Shown piece by piece: positions 37,038 to 50,439 of a stretch of DNA of 64,000 nucleotides (position 1 is the stretch's first letter; each line of letters opens with the position of its first letter). The stretch comes from Crossiella cryophila. Lineage in GTDB: Bacteria > Actinomycetota > Actinomycetes > Mycobacteriales > Pseudonocardiaceae. Below the pieces are notes generated by a model. It did not search any database, was not told where the DNA came from, and saw only the letters and a program-made list of their open reading frames with translations. The DNA is taken from positions 8,891,501 to 8,955,500 of the forward strand of contig NZ_JACHMH010000001.1 of the NCBI RefSeq assembly GCF_014204915.1. The letters are read 5' to 3'. The position numbers and the translations under genes are program-made.

Positions 37038-37129
37038 ACCGGAAGTCTGCGCGGGGGCCGGTGCCCGCGCCCACCGCCAACCGCCGGTGCTCCCCGCCAG
37101 CTGACCCGCCACCTGGCTACGCTGATCAC

Positions 37130-38143
37130 ATGGAGGGCCTGCTGCTGCGCTTGTCCGCGCTGGACGCCGACGCGGCCAGCGAGGTGCGGGTGATCGCCTT
37201 CTTCGACTCGCTGATCGCCCGCCGGGTCGACCTGGACACCCTGCTGCGCACCACCGCGCAGCTCACCGAATGCCCGGTCGGCCTGGACGCGGCCGATCGC
37301 GGGCTGGCCCTGGCCGCCGAGGCGGTGGTGCGGGCCGGGGTGCCCACACCCAGGGGCGCGCGGGTGCGGGAGCTGCCGGACGGGGCCAGGGTGTGGCTGG
37401 CCAGGACCGGGCCGGAACTGCCCCTGGATGACATGGTCCTCGAACGGTTCGCGATCGCCGCCGAGCTGGCGCTGGCCCGCGGCACCCTGCCCGAGCTGGG
37501 TGATCCGGCGCTGGTGGAGCTGGTGCTGGCGGAGCGGGCCGGGGAGGCCGAGCGGTCCAGGGCACTGCACCTGCTGGGGCTGACGCCCGGCGCCAGGGTG
37601 CGGGTGCTGGCGGTGGCCGACGGTTCGGTGGAACTGGGTGGCTGGTCCGCGCCGCTGGGCCGGTCCCGGGCGGTGTTGCTGGCCGGACCGCCCGAGCTGG
37701 CCGCGGTGCGGGCGCCGACCCGGGTCGGGGTGGGTGGCGAGGTGGCCGCGATGGACGCCAGACAGTCCTGGCGGCAGGCACGGCTCGCGGTGCGGCTGGC
37801 CGGGGCGCTGTCCTGGGATCCGCCGGTGTGCTGGTGGGAGCGGCTGGGTTCGCTCGCCGCGGTCGCCGAAGGGTTGCGGGCCGAGGAGATCGGCCGGATC
37901 CCGGACGTGCGCGCGCTGGACCGGCTGGCGGCCGCGCCGGACCTGCTGCTGATCCTGTCCGCGGTGTGCGGGCACGATTCGGTGCGCAAGGCCGGGTACG
38001 CGCTGCACCGCCACCACAGTTCGGTCACCGCCCGGCTGGCGCAGGCCGAGACCGAACTGGGCTTCCCGGTGACCACGCCCGACGGCCGGTTCCGGCTGCG
38101 GCTGGCGCTGATGCTGCGGCGGCTGCGGGACAACACGGACTGA
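37130..38143 (+). CDS. PucR-like HTH regulator
   Basis: 337 residues. The C-terminal region (HDSVRKAGYALHRHHSSVTA then RLAQAETELGFPVTTPDG, about 275-325) looks like the PucR/CdaR HTH, which recognises long dyads. The N-terminal two thirds resemble a degenerate GAF-like sensing region (LLRTTAQLTECPVGLDAADR). ATG 37130 is preferred because the 23 upstream residues (MPAPTANRRCSPPADPP...) look like intergenic sequence. It is divergent, 92 bp from the esterase, and that gap is probably its operator region. Confidence 0.8.
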   Translation: MEGLLLRLSALDADAASEVRVIAFFDSLIARRVDLDTLLRTTAQLTECPVGLDAADRGLALAAEAVVRAGVPTPRGARVRELPDGARVWLARTGPELPLDDMVLERFAIAAELALARGTLPELGDPALVELVLAERAGEAERSRALHLLGLTPGARVRVLAVADGSVELGGWSAPLGRSRAVLLAGPPELAAVRAPTRVGVGGEVAAMDARQSWRQARLAVRLAGALSWDPPVCWWERLGSLAAVAEGLRAEEIGRIPDVRALDRLAAAPDLLLILSAVCGHDSVRKAGYALHRHHSSVTARLAQAETELGFPVTTPDGRFRLRLALMLRRLRDNTD

Positions 38144-38147
38144 GCAC

Positions 38148-40172
38148 TCAGCCGAGCCGGGTCCAGCCGGTGTACGGCGCGTCTCCTCCCGGCTCGATCT
38201 GACTGCGGTGCACCAGTTTCCCGTCTCCGGACACGGCGAACAGGTGGGTGCGGCCACCAGGGTCGACCGCGATCGCGGGCTGGTGCACGACCAGGCCGCC
38301 GAGGTCGGTCCAGTCCAGGTAGCCCAGGTCGGGGGCGGACTGCCGGGTGGCGCTCACCCCGCCGTCGCGATTGGTGGCGCACAAGGTGATCCGCGGTGAC
38401 GGGGTCTCGGCGATCCCGTGCCTCGGGTGCGGTGCGCTGGCCGCGGCGACCGGGCCGACGCCGCCGTGGCCGTCCAGGATCTCCGGTTTGCCGATCCACT
38501 CGCCGGTGCCGGTCTGCCAGGTGTGGCCGATCTTGCCCGCGTGCTCGCCCGCCAGGCGGTACACCACGTCCAGGGTGCCGTCGGCGCTGCGCGCGACCGT
38601 GGGCGGTCCGGCGGGTTCCAGGCCGGGGAAGTCCGGGTCGAGCCGGAAGGCGGCGCCGGATTCGCTTTGATGCCAACGTTTGAGCACCCCGGACCCGGTC
38701 TCCACGGCGAGTGCGAAGACCTCGATCCGGCCGCGCGAATCGGTGATCGCGGCCAGGCCGTCCTGCACTCCGGGTCCGCCGCCCAGGTCCTGCCAGCCGT
38801 CGACGGTCCGGGTGCTGAGGCCGCCGTCGCCGTTCTGCGTGAACACCTGGAATCCGCCATCGGCCGCGCTGGCGACAACGGGCTGGCCGATCTGCCTGGC
38901 CCGCCTGGACTTCCCGTGCGGGTTGCCCAGGTTCGCCCACCGCCGCGGCCAGTCGCCGTCCGGCCGCTGCTGGGTCAGGCAGACCACCTGGAAGGTGTCC
39001 AGGCGCAGCGCGAACACCCGGAGCCGACCGTCCGCGTCCCGCGCCACCGCCACCGCGGGCGCCAGCGGACCGCCGGGGTCACCCAGGTCGCGCGGGCCAA
39101 GCCAGCCGGATCCGCCGTCCTGCCACCAGGTGCGCAGGCCGCCGCTGTGCACCGCGAACGCCTGCAACCGCCCGGACGCGGTGCGCGCCACCCAGTTCGT
39201 GCCGCCCCAGTACCGGTGATACAGCCGTTGCGGCCAGCCGCGGTACCCGGCGGTGTTGGTGATCTGCTGGTCGAAGTGGGCGTAGGCGGCGAACTGCTCG
39301 TCCTTGTCCCGCTGCTGACCGGCGTCCAGGTTCACCGGGCCGTGCTGGATGTTGTAGCCGCGGTAGGTGATCACCTGAACGCGCTGGGTGTCCGGCAGGC
39401 GGCGCATCGCCAGGATGGCCAGCCGGGCGCCGCTGACGTGGTCGCGATGGTCGTGCAGCCGGTCCGCCGCGCCGTGCCGGAGGTCGGGTTCCGGGTCCTG
39501 CACCCGGACCACGGTGGGCCGGAACCGTTGGCACAGCCCGATCAGCAGGTTGATCAGGTCCTCACGGTCGTAACTCTGCCGCGTCCGCACCGGACTGCCG
39601 GCCGGGAGGACGGTGACCCGGCGGCTGTTGTCCTGCCAGAGGTGGAACAGCGAGGCCGCGTTGCCGGTCGGATCGGCCGGATCGGCCTTGGTGTCGGCGT
39701 GCTTGTCGGCCCATTCGGGCAGGTTCACGAAGATCAGGTTGACCACCCGGCCGTCCCGCTCAGCCCGGCTGAACTCGACCTGGCGGCGCAACCCGTTGGG
39801 GCCGTTGACGGTCAGCGCCTCGGTCCGCCAGTCCGCCGAGGTCGCGTCGGGAAAACCGAGCATCAGCGCGTAGGCGGCGCGGGCCCCGTCGTTGCGGCAG
39901 GCCGAGTACTGCTCACGGTCCAATTTGTACCCTGGACGACAGGTTGGCGCCGGGATGTCCGGTTCGGGACTCGGTTTCGCGTAGCCCTCGCCCGCGGTGA
40001 GGTACACGGTGGTGACCGGCAGCCGCGCGGTGATCGCGTTGGCCAGGTCCGGGTTCATGAACAGGATGTCGTCGTCCTGATGCGCCACCACGTGCAGGTG
40101 GTGGCCCCCGAATGCAACGGCCGCGCACGGTCCACCCGTGCGCGGCCTCCGCAAGTTCTCCCCAGTTGTCAC
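38148..40172 (-). CDS. PIG-L family deacetylase with C-terminal propeller-like repeats
   Basis: Up to 674 residues. The N-terminal domain is of the PIG-L/LmbE zinc-deacetylase family: HLHVVAHQDDDILFMNPD holds the metal-binding AHxDD, and DRLHDHRDHVSGARL gives the second metal site (HxxH). From about residue 330 there are five or more repeats of the type ...ASGRLQAFAVHSGGLRTWWQ and DGGFQVFTQNGDGGLSTRTV, a sialidase- or lectin-like beta-propeller common in secreted actinobacterial proteins. The start is doubtful: GTG 40172 reads through a perfect terminator hairpin, while GTG 40091 begins right at VVAHQDD. Neither gives the signal peptide expected for this architecture, so the 5' end may have been lost. 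Confidence 0.8.
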   Translation of the reverse strand: MTTGENLRRPRTGGPCAAVAFGGHHLHVVAHQDDDILFMNPDLANAITARLPVTTVYLTAGEGYAKPSPEPDIPAPTCRPGYKLDREQYSACRNDGARAAYALMLGFPDATSADWRTEALTVNGPNGLRRQVEFSRAERDGRVVNLIFVNLPEWADKHADTKADPADPTGNAASLFHLWQDNSRRVTVLPAGSPVRTRQSYDREDLINLLIGLCQRFRPTVVRVQDPEPDLRHGAADRLHDHRDHVSGARLAILAMRRLPDTQRVQVITYRGYNIQHGPVNLDAGQQRDKDEQFAAYAHFDQQITNTAGYRGWPQRLYHRYWGGTNWVARTASGRLQAFAVHSGGLRTWWQDGGSGWLGPRDLGDPGGPLAPAVAVARDADGRLRVFALRLDTFQVVCLTQQRPDGDWPRRWANLGNPHGKSRRARQIGQPVVASAADGGFQVFTQNGDGGLSTRTVDGWQDLGGGPGVQDGLAAITDSRGRIEVFALAVETGSGVLKRWHQSESGAAFRLDPDFPGLEPAGPPTVARSADGTLDVVYRLAGEHAGKIGHTWQTGTGEWIGKPEILDGHGGVGPVAAASAPHPRHGIAETPSPRITLCATNRDGGVSATRQSAPDLGYLDWTDLGGLVVHQPAIAVDPGGRTHLFAVSGDGKLVHRSQIEPGGDAPYTGWTRLG
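40119..40147 (-). terminator. Probable terminator of cobN
   Basis: Perfect 12-bp inverted repeat GGCCGCGCACGG / CCGTGCGCGGCC with a 5-nt loop, 36 nt past the cobN stop. It lies where the next gene (PIG-L) should have its 5' end. Confidence 0.8.
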
Positions 40173-40182
40173 ACGACCGAAT

Positions 40183-43800
<3,618 letters not shown>

Positions 43801-43839
43801 ATCCCTCGGGGTCCGCGCCCCATGACGGTCGGGGACGGT

Positions 43840-43926
43840 GAGCGGAGTGTCTGGCTCCCGGGCTCGCACCCGGTGACAGTGGCGGGACCGCGCCGGACTC
43901 ACACCGGCTTCCTCCGTGGTTCACCG
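43840..43926 (-). promoter_or_regulatory. Cobalamin riboswitch upstream of cobN
   Basis: Read on the minus strand, the conserved core GAAGCCGGTGTGAGTCCGGC, then GCGGTCCCGCCACTGT, and finally the B12 box GGGAGCCAGACACT (about 43846-43860) appear in the canonical order and spacing. The 3' part before the cobN start is short and can pair to hide the ribosome site. Its 5' boundary is about 37 bp from the divergent cobG start, so both promoters share this gap. Confidence 0.92.
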
Positions 43927-43963
43927 TTCGAGGCGACCCTACCTGCCGCGTAGCATCCCGCGA

Positions 43964-45079
43964 GTGCCCGCTTCGCCACATCGCCAGCGCCCGGACGCCT
44001 GTCCCGGCGCGGTCGAGGTGCACCCGGCGGCGGATGGCGGTCTGGCCCGCGTCCGGGTACCGGGCGGCACGCTGTCGGCGGCCCGGCTGGCGGTGCTACG
44101 GACCGCGGCGATCGAGCTGGGGGACGGGTCGCTTGAGCTGACCTCGCGGGCGAACGTGCAGCTCAGAGGGCTCGCGGCGGGGGCTGAGGTCGAGTTGGGG
44201 GCGCGGCTGGCCGAGGCCGGGTTGCTGCCCTCGCTGACCCATGAGCGGATGCGGAACATCGTGGCCGCGCCGCTGGCGGACAACCAGGATCTGGTGGACT
44301 CGATCGATGCCGCGTTGTGTTCGCGGGCGGAGTTGGCCGGGTTGCCCGGCCGGTTCCTGGTAGTCGTGGACGACGGCGGCGTGGTGAGCGGGCTGGGTGC
44401 GGATATCGGCCTGGACCGGGTTGGGTCTTCCTGGGTGTTGTTGCTGGCCGGGGCCGATTCGGGGCTGCGGGTGGCCGACCCGGTGGAGGCGGTGCTGCGG
44501 GCGGCCCTGGCGTTCCTGGCGGTGCGGGCCGAGCACGGCGGCACGGCCTGGCGGCTGGCCGAGATCGACGGCGGTGTCGCGGAGATCACTCGACGGCTCG
44601 GCGGGCCGGTGTCCGCGGATCGGGTGCCGGTGCGCGCGTCGCGACCGCTGCCCCCTGGTCCGCTGCCGGACGGGCGCCTGGTCGTGGGTGCGCCGCTGGG
44701 GCGGTTGGACTCGGACCAGTCCGGCGCGCTGCTCGCGGCGGAGCGGGTGCGGCTGACGCCGTGGCGCGGTCTGGTGCTGCCGCGGACGATCACGTTGGGA
44801 CACGGGCTGATCACCGATCCTGACTCGCCATGGCACGCGGTCACCGCCTGCACCGGCCGCCCCGGCTGCGCCAAATCCCTGGCCGACGTGCGCGCCGACG
44901 CGGTGCGGCACCTCGGCTTGCCCGGCGGGCCGGTGCACTGGTCGGGTTGCGCCCGGCGGTGCGGGCGGCCGCGCGGCGCGATCGACGTGCTGGCCACCGC
45001 GGACGGTTACCTGGTCGACGGACAACGGCACGAGGACACGGCAGCGGCGATCGACGCGGCCCGGAGGAAGCAGCAGTGA
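43964..45079 (+). CDS. cobG: Precorrin-3B synthase CobG
   Basis: 371 residues of the nitrite/sulfite reductase ferredoxin-like family; the oxygen-dependent monooxygenase that forms the gamma-lactone of precorrin-3B in the aerobic B12 pathway. The 4Fe-4S/siroheme-type cysteines appear as [12 protein letters not shown] (about 293-304) and [11 protein letters not shown] (about 325-335), and the N-terminal half shows [19 protein letters not shown] 43964 ([14 protein letters not shown]) is the only start clear of the riboswitch. Presence of CobG shows the aerobic route. Confidence 0.94.
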   Translation: MPASPHRQRPDACPGAVEVHPAADGGLARVRVPGGTLSAARLAVLRTAAIELGDGSLELTSRANVQLRGLAAGAEVELGARLAEAGLLPSLTHERMRNIVAAPLADNQDLVDSIDAALCSRAELAGLPGRFLVVVDDGGVVSGLGADIGLDRVGSSWVLLLAGADSGLRVADPVEAVLRAALAFLAVRAEHGGTAWRLAEIDGGVAEITRRLGGPVSADRVPVRASRPLPPGPLPDGRLVVGAPLGRLDSDQSGALLAAERVRLTPWRGLVLPRTITLGHGLITDPDSPWHAVTACTGRPGCAKSLADVRADAVRHLGLPGGPVHWSGCARRCGRPRGAIDVLATADGYLVDGQRHEDTAAAIDAARRKQQ

Positions 45080-45702
45080 CCGAGTACATCAAGGACGGCA
45101 AGGAGATCTACCGCCGCTCCTTCGCCACCATCCGCGCCGAGGCCGACCTGGCCGGGTTACCGCCGGATGTGGCGCGGGTGGCGGTGCGGATGATCCACGC
45201 CTGCGGCATGGTCGACCTGGTCGCGGACCTCGGCCACTCCCCCGGTGTGGTCGCCTCCGCGCGCGCCGCACTGGCGGCCGGGGCGCCGATCCTGTGTGAT
45301 GCCAACATGGTCGCGGCCGGGGTGACCCGCCGACGGCTGCCCGCGGACAACGAGGTGCTGTGCTTCCTGGGCGATCCACGGGTGCCGGAACTGGCCGCGT
45401 CCATGGGCAACACGCGCAGTGTGGCGGCCCTGGAACTGTTGCGGGACAAGCTCGGCGGGGCGGTGGTGGCGATCGGCAACGCGCCGACCGCGTTGTTCCA
45501 CCTGCTGGAGATGATCGCCGGCGGCGCACCGAAACCCGCCGCGGTGCTGGGCATCCCGGTGGGGTTCATCGGCGCGGCCGAGTCGAAGGAAGCCTTGGCC
45601 GCCAACGGTCTTGGGCTGGAGTACCTGGTGGTACGGGGCAGGCGGGGCGGCAGCGCGATGACCGCCGCCGCGATCAACGCGATTGCGAGTGACGAAGAGT
45701 GA
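45076..45702 (+). CDS. cobH: Precorrin-8X methylmutase CobH
   Basis: 208 residues; moves the C-11 methyl to C-12 to give hydrogenobyrinate. Family marks: [31 protein letters not shown] (with the catalytic His) and [15 protein letters not shown], then [16 protein letters not shown] in slightly altered form. GTG 45076 overlaps the cobG stop (GTGA). One TTA codon occurs at 45157. Confidence 0.95.
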   Translation: MTEYIKDGKEIYRRSFATIRAEADLAGLPPDVARVAVRMIHACGMVDLVADLGHSPGVVASARAALAAGAPILCDANMVAAGVTRRRLPADNEVLCFLGDPRVPELAASMGNTRSVAALELLRDKLGGAVVAIGNAPTALFHLLEMIAGGAPKPAAVLGIPVGFIGAAESKEALAANGLGLEYLVVRGRRGGSAMTAAAINAIASDEE

Positions 45703-47198
45703 GTGATCTGGGACGGCTGTACGGCGTCGGGCTCGGCCCTGGCGACCCGGAGCTGGTGACGGTCAAGGCGGCCCGGCTGATCGGCGCGGCGGACGTGGTG
45801 GTCTTCCACAGCGCGCGGCACGGGCGCAGCATCGCCCGCGGCATCGCCGAGCCCTACCTGCGGCCCGGCCAGATCGAGGAACAGCTGATCTACCCGGTGA
45901 CCACCGAGGACACCGAGGACTACCAGGGCCAGATCGACCAGTTCTACGCCGAGAGCGCCGAACGCCTGGCCACACACCTGTCCGCCGGACGCGACGTGGT
46001 GGTGCTCGCCGCCGGGGATCCGTTCTTCTACGGCTCCTACATGCACATGCACAAGCGGCTGGCCCACCGGTTCCCCACCGAGGTCGTGCCAGGGGTGACC
46101 TCGGTCAGCGGCGCCGCCGCCGTGCTCGGACGGCCCCTCGTCGAGCGCGATGAGGTGCTCACCGTGCTGCCCGGCACGCTGCCGCAGGAGGAATTGGCCG
46201 AATGGCTGGCCACCACCGACTCGGCGGCGATCATGAAGCTGGGCCGGACCTTCGGCGCGGTGCGCGAGGCCCTGCACGCGGCCGGCCGTCTGGACGACGC
46301 CTGGTACGTGGAGCGGGCCACCACCGGACGGCAGCGGGTCGCCCCACTGTCCGAAGTGGACCCCGAGGGCGTGCCCTACTTCTCCCTCGCCCTGCTGCCC
46401 AGCCAGGCGCACGACACCATCGAGTCCACCCCCGCCGAATCCGCCAAGGGACCCGGCGAGGTGGTCGTGGTCGGCCTCGGCCCCGCAGGCCGGGAATGGC
46501 TGACCCCACAGGCCCAGGACGCCCTCGCCACCGCCGACGAACTCGTCGGCTACGGCCCCTACCTGGACCGGATCCCGCCCAACCCACGCCAGCGCCGCCA
46601 CCCCTCGGACAACCGGGTCGAGGCCGAACGCGCCGCCTTCGCCCTGGACCTGGCCAAATCCGGCTCCCGGGTCGCGGTCATCTCCTCCGGCGACCCCGGG
46701 GTGTTCGCGATGGCCAGCGCCGTACTGGAGGTCGCCGGGGAGGAGCAGTTCGCCGAAGTGCCGGTGCGAGTGCTACCCGGCCTGACCGCCGCACACGCGG
46801 TGGCCAGCCGCGTCGGCGCCCCCCTCGGCCACGACTACTGCGTACTCTCCCTGTCCGACCGCCTCAAGCCATGGGAGATCATCGAATCCCGCCTGGCCGC
46901 CGCGGCCGCCGCCGACCTGGTGATCGCGATCTACAACCCAGCCTCACGCACCCGCACCTGGCAGGTCGAATCAGCCAGGAAAACCCTCCTGGAACACCGC
47001 TCCCCAGACACCCCCGTGGTGATCGGCCGAGACGTCGGCGGCCCCGAGGAGTCAGTACGCGTCGTACGCCTGGCCGACCTCGACCCGTCCACTGTGGACA
47101 TGCGCTGCCTGTTGCTGATCGGCTCCTCCACCACCAGGTTCCGCACCGGCCCATCCGGCGAACCAGTGGTGTTCACCCCACGCCGCTACCCCGCCTGA
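45699..47198 (+). CDS. cobIJ: Fused precorrin-2 C20- / precorrin-3B C17-methyltransferase
   Basis: 499 residues made of two tetrapyrrole methylase domains. Residues 1-240 are CobI ([40 protein letters not shown]). From about 252 on it is CobJ ([50 protein letters not shown]). Each has its own SAM-binding glycine-rich start and GDP(F/G) motif, so both activities should be kept. This fusion is common in actinobacteria. GTG 45699 overlaps cobH by 4 nt. The 3' end overlaps convergent cobK by 26 nt. The 3' half shifts to a C-rich coding strand. Confidence 0.95.
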   Translation: MSDLGRLYGVGLGPGDPELVTVKAARLIGAADVVVFHSARHGRSIARGIAEPYLRPGQIEEQLIYPVTTEDTEDYQGQIDQFYAESAERLATHLSAGRDVVVLAAGDPFFYGSYMHMHKRLAHRFPTEVVPGVTSVSGAAAVLGRPLVERDEVLTVLPGTLPQEELAEWLATTDSAAIMKLGRTFGAVREALHAAGRLDDAWYVERATTGRQRVAPLSEVDPEGVPYFSLALLPSQAHDTIESTPAESAKGPGEVVVVGLGPAGREWLTPQAQDALATADELVGYGPYLDRIPPNPRQRRHPSDNRVEAERAAFALDLAKSGSRVAVISSGDPGVFAMASAVLEVAGEEQFAEVPVRVLPGLTAAHAVASRVGAPLGHDYCVLSLSDRLKPWEIIESRLAAAAAADLVIAIYNPASRTRTWQVESARKTLLEHRSPDTPVVIGRDVGGPEESVRVVRLADLDPSTVDMRCLLLIGSSTTRFRTGPSGEPVVFTPRRYPA

Positions 47199-47919
47199 CC
47201 CACTCCACCGCCGCCGCCACGGTCGCCACCGTGTCGGCGGCGGGCACCGGCGGCCGCCGCACGATCACCACCGGCACGCCGAGTCGCCGAGCCGCGGTGA
47301 GCTTGGCCGCGGTCTGCTCGCCACCGCTGTCCTTGGTCACCAACACCTCGATCCGCTGCCGCCGCAACAACTCCAGCTCACCGTCCACTGTGTACGGACC
47401 CCGGTCGAGCAGGATCTCCACGTTGTCCGGGTGATTTTCCGGCGGGTCGACCGAACGACTCAAGAACCACAGCTCCGGATTGGCAAAGGCAGGCAAATCC
47501 CGCCGCCCAGTGGTGAGCAACACCCGCCGCCCCACCGAGGGCAACAACGCGGCCGCCTCGCCAATCGACGACACCCAGTGCCACCGATCCCCCACCTGCT
47601 CGGTCCACCCCGGCCGACGCAAAACCAACAACGGCAACCCGAGTTCCGCGGTCGCGGCGGCGGCGTTGCCGGTCATGATCGCGGCGAACGGGTGGGTGGC
47701 GTCCACCACCAGATCCACCGCCCGCTCCCGCAACCAGTCCACCAGCCCCCGCACCCCACCAAACCCACCGACCCGCACCTCCCCCACAGGCAACAACGGC
47801 TCCCGAACCCGCCCCGCCAGCGAGGAAACCACCCGAAGCCCGTCCACCTCACCCAGCGCCACGGCTAGCCGCCGAGCCTCCCCCGTACCACCAAGAACCA
47901 AAACCACCCGCGCAACCAC
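47173..47919 (-). CDS. cobK: Precorrin-6A reductase CobK
   Basis: 248 residues; NADPH-dependent reduction of precorrin-6A to 6B. The N-terminal VLVLGGTGEARRLAVALGEV, the middle DLVVDATHPFAAIMTGNAAA and TKDSGGEQTAAKLTAARRLG are the family's characteristic segments. Start GTG or ATG at 47919 (VARVVLVLGG). Convergent with cobIJ. On its upstream side lies the giant inverted repeat at 47951-48050 and then the GH95 gene in the same direction, so cobK needs its own promoter in the 31 bp between, or read-through. Confidence 0.95.
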   Translation of the reverse strand: MVARVVLVLGGTGEARRLAVALGEVDGLRVVSSLAGRVREPLLPVGEVRVGGFGGVRGLVDWLRERAVDLVVDATHPFAAIMTGNAAAATAELGLPLLVLRRPGWTEQVGDRWHWVSSIGEAAALLPSVGRRVLLTTGRRDLPAFANPELWFLSRSVDPPENHPDNVEILLDRGPYTVDGELELLRRQRIEVLVTKDSGGEQTAAKLTAARRLGVPVVIVRRPPVPAADTVATVAAAVEWVRRGSGVG

Positions 47920-47950
47920 ACCCCCACCTTAGATGCCTACGACCAGAACG

Positions 47951-48050
47951 GCGGAGTGTTGGCCGCTGTGGTACGGGGTGTTGGCCGTTGTGGATAGGCG
48001 AAGCCGTCGACAACGGCCAACACCCCGTACGACAACGGCCAACACTCCGC
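47951..48050. repeat. 41-bp inverted repeat built of 22-bp units (GTGTTGGCC family)
   Basis: Arms 47951-47991 and 48010-48050 are reverse complements at 39 of 41 positions, with an 18-nt spacer. Each arm consists of two copies of the unit GTGTTGGCCGTTGTCGTACG, so two direct units face two inverted ones. The right arm ends 4 nt from the GH95 stop codon. RNA from either strand would form a very long hairpin. Confidence 0.92.
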
Positions 48051-48054
48051 GGCG

Positions 48055-50439
48055 CTAGGTCGGTCGAACCGTCAAGGTCTCCCCAACCCGAAGAGACACC
48101 TGCCGCCGCCACCCCCCAGCCCGCAACTCCGTGCTCGTCCCCCCAACACTCCGCACCACCGCGCTCGTCACCTTCCCGTTGCGCCAGGCCAGATCCACCT
48201 CGAACCCGCCCTTGGCCCCGATCCCGGTGACCCGCCCCTGCTTCGCCCACGCCCCGGGCAGCGCCGGCAGGAACTCGATCACGCCCGGCCGGGAGTACAG
48301 CAGCATCTCCAGCATCGCGGTGGGTGCGCCGAAGTTGGCGTCGATCTGGAAGATGGCCCGATCCCCGTTGCGGTACATGTCGAAGAAGTTCGCCGAGGTC
48401 CCGTTCTCGTTCGCGATGCTCGGCCGCATCACCGTCAGCAACAGCTGATACGCCCGATCCGCATCCCGCAGCCGTGCCCAGCAAGCAGATCGCCAGGCAC
48501 ACGCCCACCCGAAGCTCTCCATCCCCCGGACCTCCAGAAGCTTCCGGATGCCCTCGATGGTGGCCTTCGGCGACACATCATGGTTCATATGATCACCAGG
48601 GAAGAACCCGATCAGCGGCGACAGATGCCGGTGCGTGCGCTCGCCGATGTCGTCCGGATGCATCCACTCCTGCAGCATCCCGGTCTTCGGACTGACCTCC
48701 GGCAGGTACAACCGCTCCTGCAGATCCTTGACCTGCGCGGCGAACTCCTTGTCCCGCCCCAGTTTCGCCGCCGCGAGCTGGAGTTCGCGGAACAGTTCCC
48801 AGACGATCTCCTGGGCGTAGCTGATGCCCAGCGCGTCCTGCGGCCCGTGCTCCGGCGACCAGTCCTTGTCATCGACCAGCACCTGCCGGGTGCTGCCGTC
48901 CGGGTAGGTGTGCGTGATGGTGATCAGCCGCGCGGCCCAGAACTCGGCCGCGCCCTTGAGCAGTGGGTAGATCCGCTCCAGGTACTTGGCGTCCAGGGTG
49001 AACTCGTAGTGCTCCCACAGCGACTGGCACAGCCAGGCGTTGCCGGCCGGATGCCACCACCAGCCGAGGCCGCCGTTGGTGTTGGTGGAGAAGGCCACCG
49101 TCCACCCGGCGATCTTCCCGGTGGAGTTCCGGAACCGGTTGCGCGGATCGTTGTACAGCCGCTGGGTCTGCCTCGACCACTCCGGCAGCTGGGCCAGGCA
49201 GTACTCGGCCAGCGCGGGGAAACAGCGGCCGAGACCGGCGCGGTCGGTCAGCCAGTAGTTCATCTGGATGTTGATGTCGGTGTGGTAGTCGGCGTACCAG
49301 TCCGGCGAGTTGTTGTGCAGCCACAACCCTTGCAGGTTGATCGGCAGGCTGTCCCTGGACCCGGTGATCATCAGGTACCGGCCGAACTGGAGGTAGCTGG
49401 CCTCCAGCTCCGGGTCCGGCTGCCCGGGATTGGTGTGCCGCACGGCCAGCCGCGACCAGGAGTCCAGATTCCGTTGCGAGCGGCTGGATTCACCGAGGTC
49501 GACGGTCATCTTCCGGTACAGCGACTGGTAGTCGGCGACGTGCGTGTTGAGCAACGCGGTCCCGGCCACCTTGGCCTTGGCCAGCGCCCGGTCCCGGGCC
49601 ACCGTCAGCGGTTCCACGGTGGTGTTCCGGAAGCCCTTGGCCGCGTCCGGCAGGTAGTCGGTGCCGCCGGAGACCACGATCAGCAGTTCCCGGCAGTCGG
49701 TGAAGGTCAGCTCGTTGCCGCTGACCGCGACCGTGCCGGTGTCGCTGAACGCGGTGACCACCGCGGCATAACGCAGTCCGTTGTCGAACCGGGCCTGCAG
49801 GGAGATCGTGCGCGTCCCCGCCTCGCCGGCGACGGTCTCCGTGCGGGTGGGCTCCAGCCGGATCCGTCCACTGTGGACACCACCACCGCGCTGGGTCAAC
49901 CGCACCACGACCACGTCGTCCGGATGACTCGCGTAGGTCTCCCGCCGGTACTGCGCGCCCTTGACCCGGTAGGAGGCGGTGACCAGCCCGTTGCTCAGGT
50001 CCAGCCGCCGCCGGTAGTCGCCGACCGCGGCCTTGGTGTGCCCGGTGACCTGCACCCGCACCTTGGCCAGCAACCCGAACGACCCGAAGTCGTTGGGCCC
50101 GTACGGGAACTGCCCGTCATCCTGCAGCACGTCGTTGCGATGCCCGGTCCACAGGGTGGCATCGGTCAGGTACAGCACATCGTCGGCCGGATCGGACCCG
50201 ACCAGCGCCCCCAGCCGGCCATTGCCGATCGGCAACCCCTGCTGGATGATCCGGCTCTCCTCGGCAGGCGCCGGGTACCACAGACTGGTCGCCTCGGACT
50301 CCGGCACCAGACTCACGCCCTGCGGCCGGGCCACCTCCTCTGCCTGTGCGATGAACGGCCGGACCCCGCTCAGCATCATCCCGGCGCCAACGGCGCCCGT
50401 GATGCGCAGGAAGTCCCGGCGCGACGGCGAGTCGGACAT
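48055..50439 (-). CDS. Secreted GH95 alpha-L-fucosidase-type glycosidase
   Basis: 794 residues. A Tat signal (SPSRRDFLRITGAVGAGMML) is followed by the GH95 N-terminal beta-domain opening WYPAPAEESRIIQQGLPIGN-G, and the (alpha/alpha)6 barrel with NLQGLWLHNNSPDWYADYHT (about 364-383, including an active-site Asn/Asp pair) and PLIGFFPGDHMNHDV. The family holds inverting alpha-1,2-L-fucosidases and alpha-L-galactosidases acting on plant or host glycans. ATG 50439 has AAGGGA upstream. Lies at one end of the block that interrupts the cob genes. Confidence 0.93.
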   Translation of the reverse strand: MSDSPSRRDFLRITGAVGAGMMLSGVRPFIAQAEEVARPQGVSLVPESEATSLWYPAPAEESRIIQQGLPIGNGRLGALVGSDPADDVLYLTDATLWTGHRNDVLQDDGQFPYGPNDFGSFGLLAKVRVQVTGHTKAAVGDYRRRLDLSNGLVTASYRVKGAQYRRETYASHPDDVVVVRLTQRGGGVHSGRIRLEPTRTETVAGEAGTRTISLQARFDNGLRYAAVVTAFSDTGTVAVSGNELTFTDCRELLIVVSGGTDYLPDAAKGFRNTTVEPLTVARDRALAKAKVAGTALLNTHVADYQSLYRKMTVDLGESSRSQRNLDSWSRLAVRHTNPGQPDPELEASYLQFGRYLMITGSRDSLPINLQGLWLHNNSPDWYADYHTDINIQMNYWLTDRAGLGRCFPALAEYCLAQLPEWSRQTQRLYNDPRNRFRNSTGKIAGWTVAFSTNTNGGLGWWWHPAGNAWLCQSLWEHYEFTLDAKYLERIYPLLKGAAEFWAARLITITHTYPDGSTRQVLVDDKDWSPEHGPQDALGISYAQEIVWELFRELQLAAAKLGRDKEFAAQVKDLQERLYLPEVSPKTGMLQEWMHPDDIGERTHRHLSPLIGFFPGDHMNHDVSPKATIEGIRKLLEVRGMESFGWACAWRSACWARLRDADRAYQLLLTVMRPSIANENGTSANFFDMYRNGDRAIFQIDANFGAPTAMLEMLLYSRPGVIEFLPALPGAWAKQGRVTGIGAKGGFEVDLAWRNGKVTSAVVRSVGGTSTELRAGGWRRQVSLRVGETLTVRPT

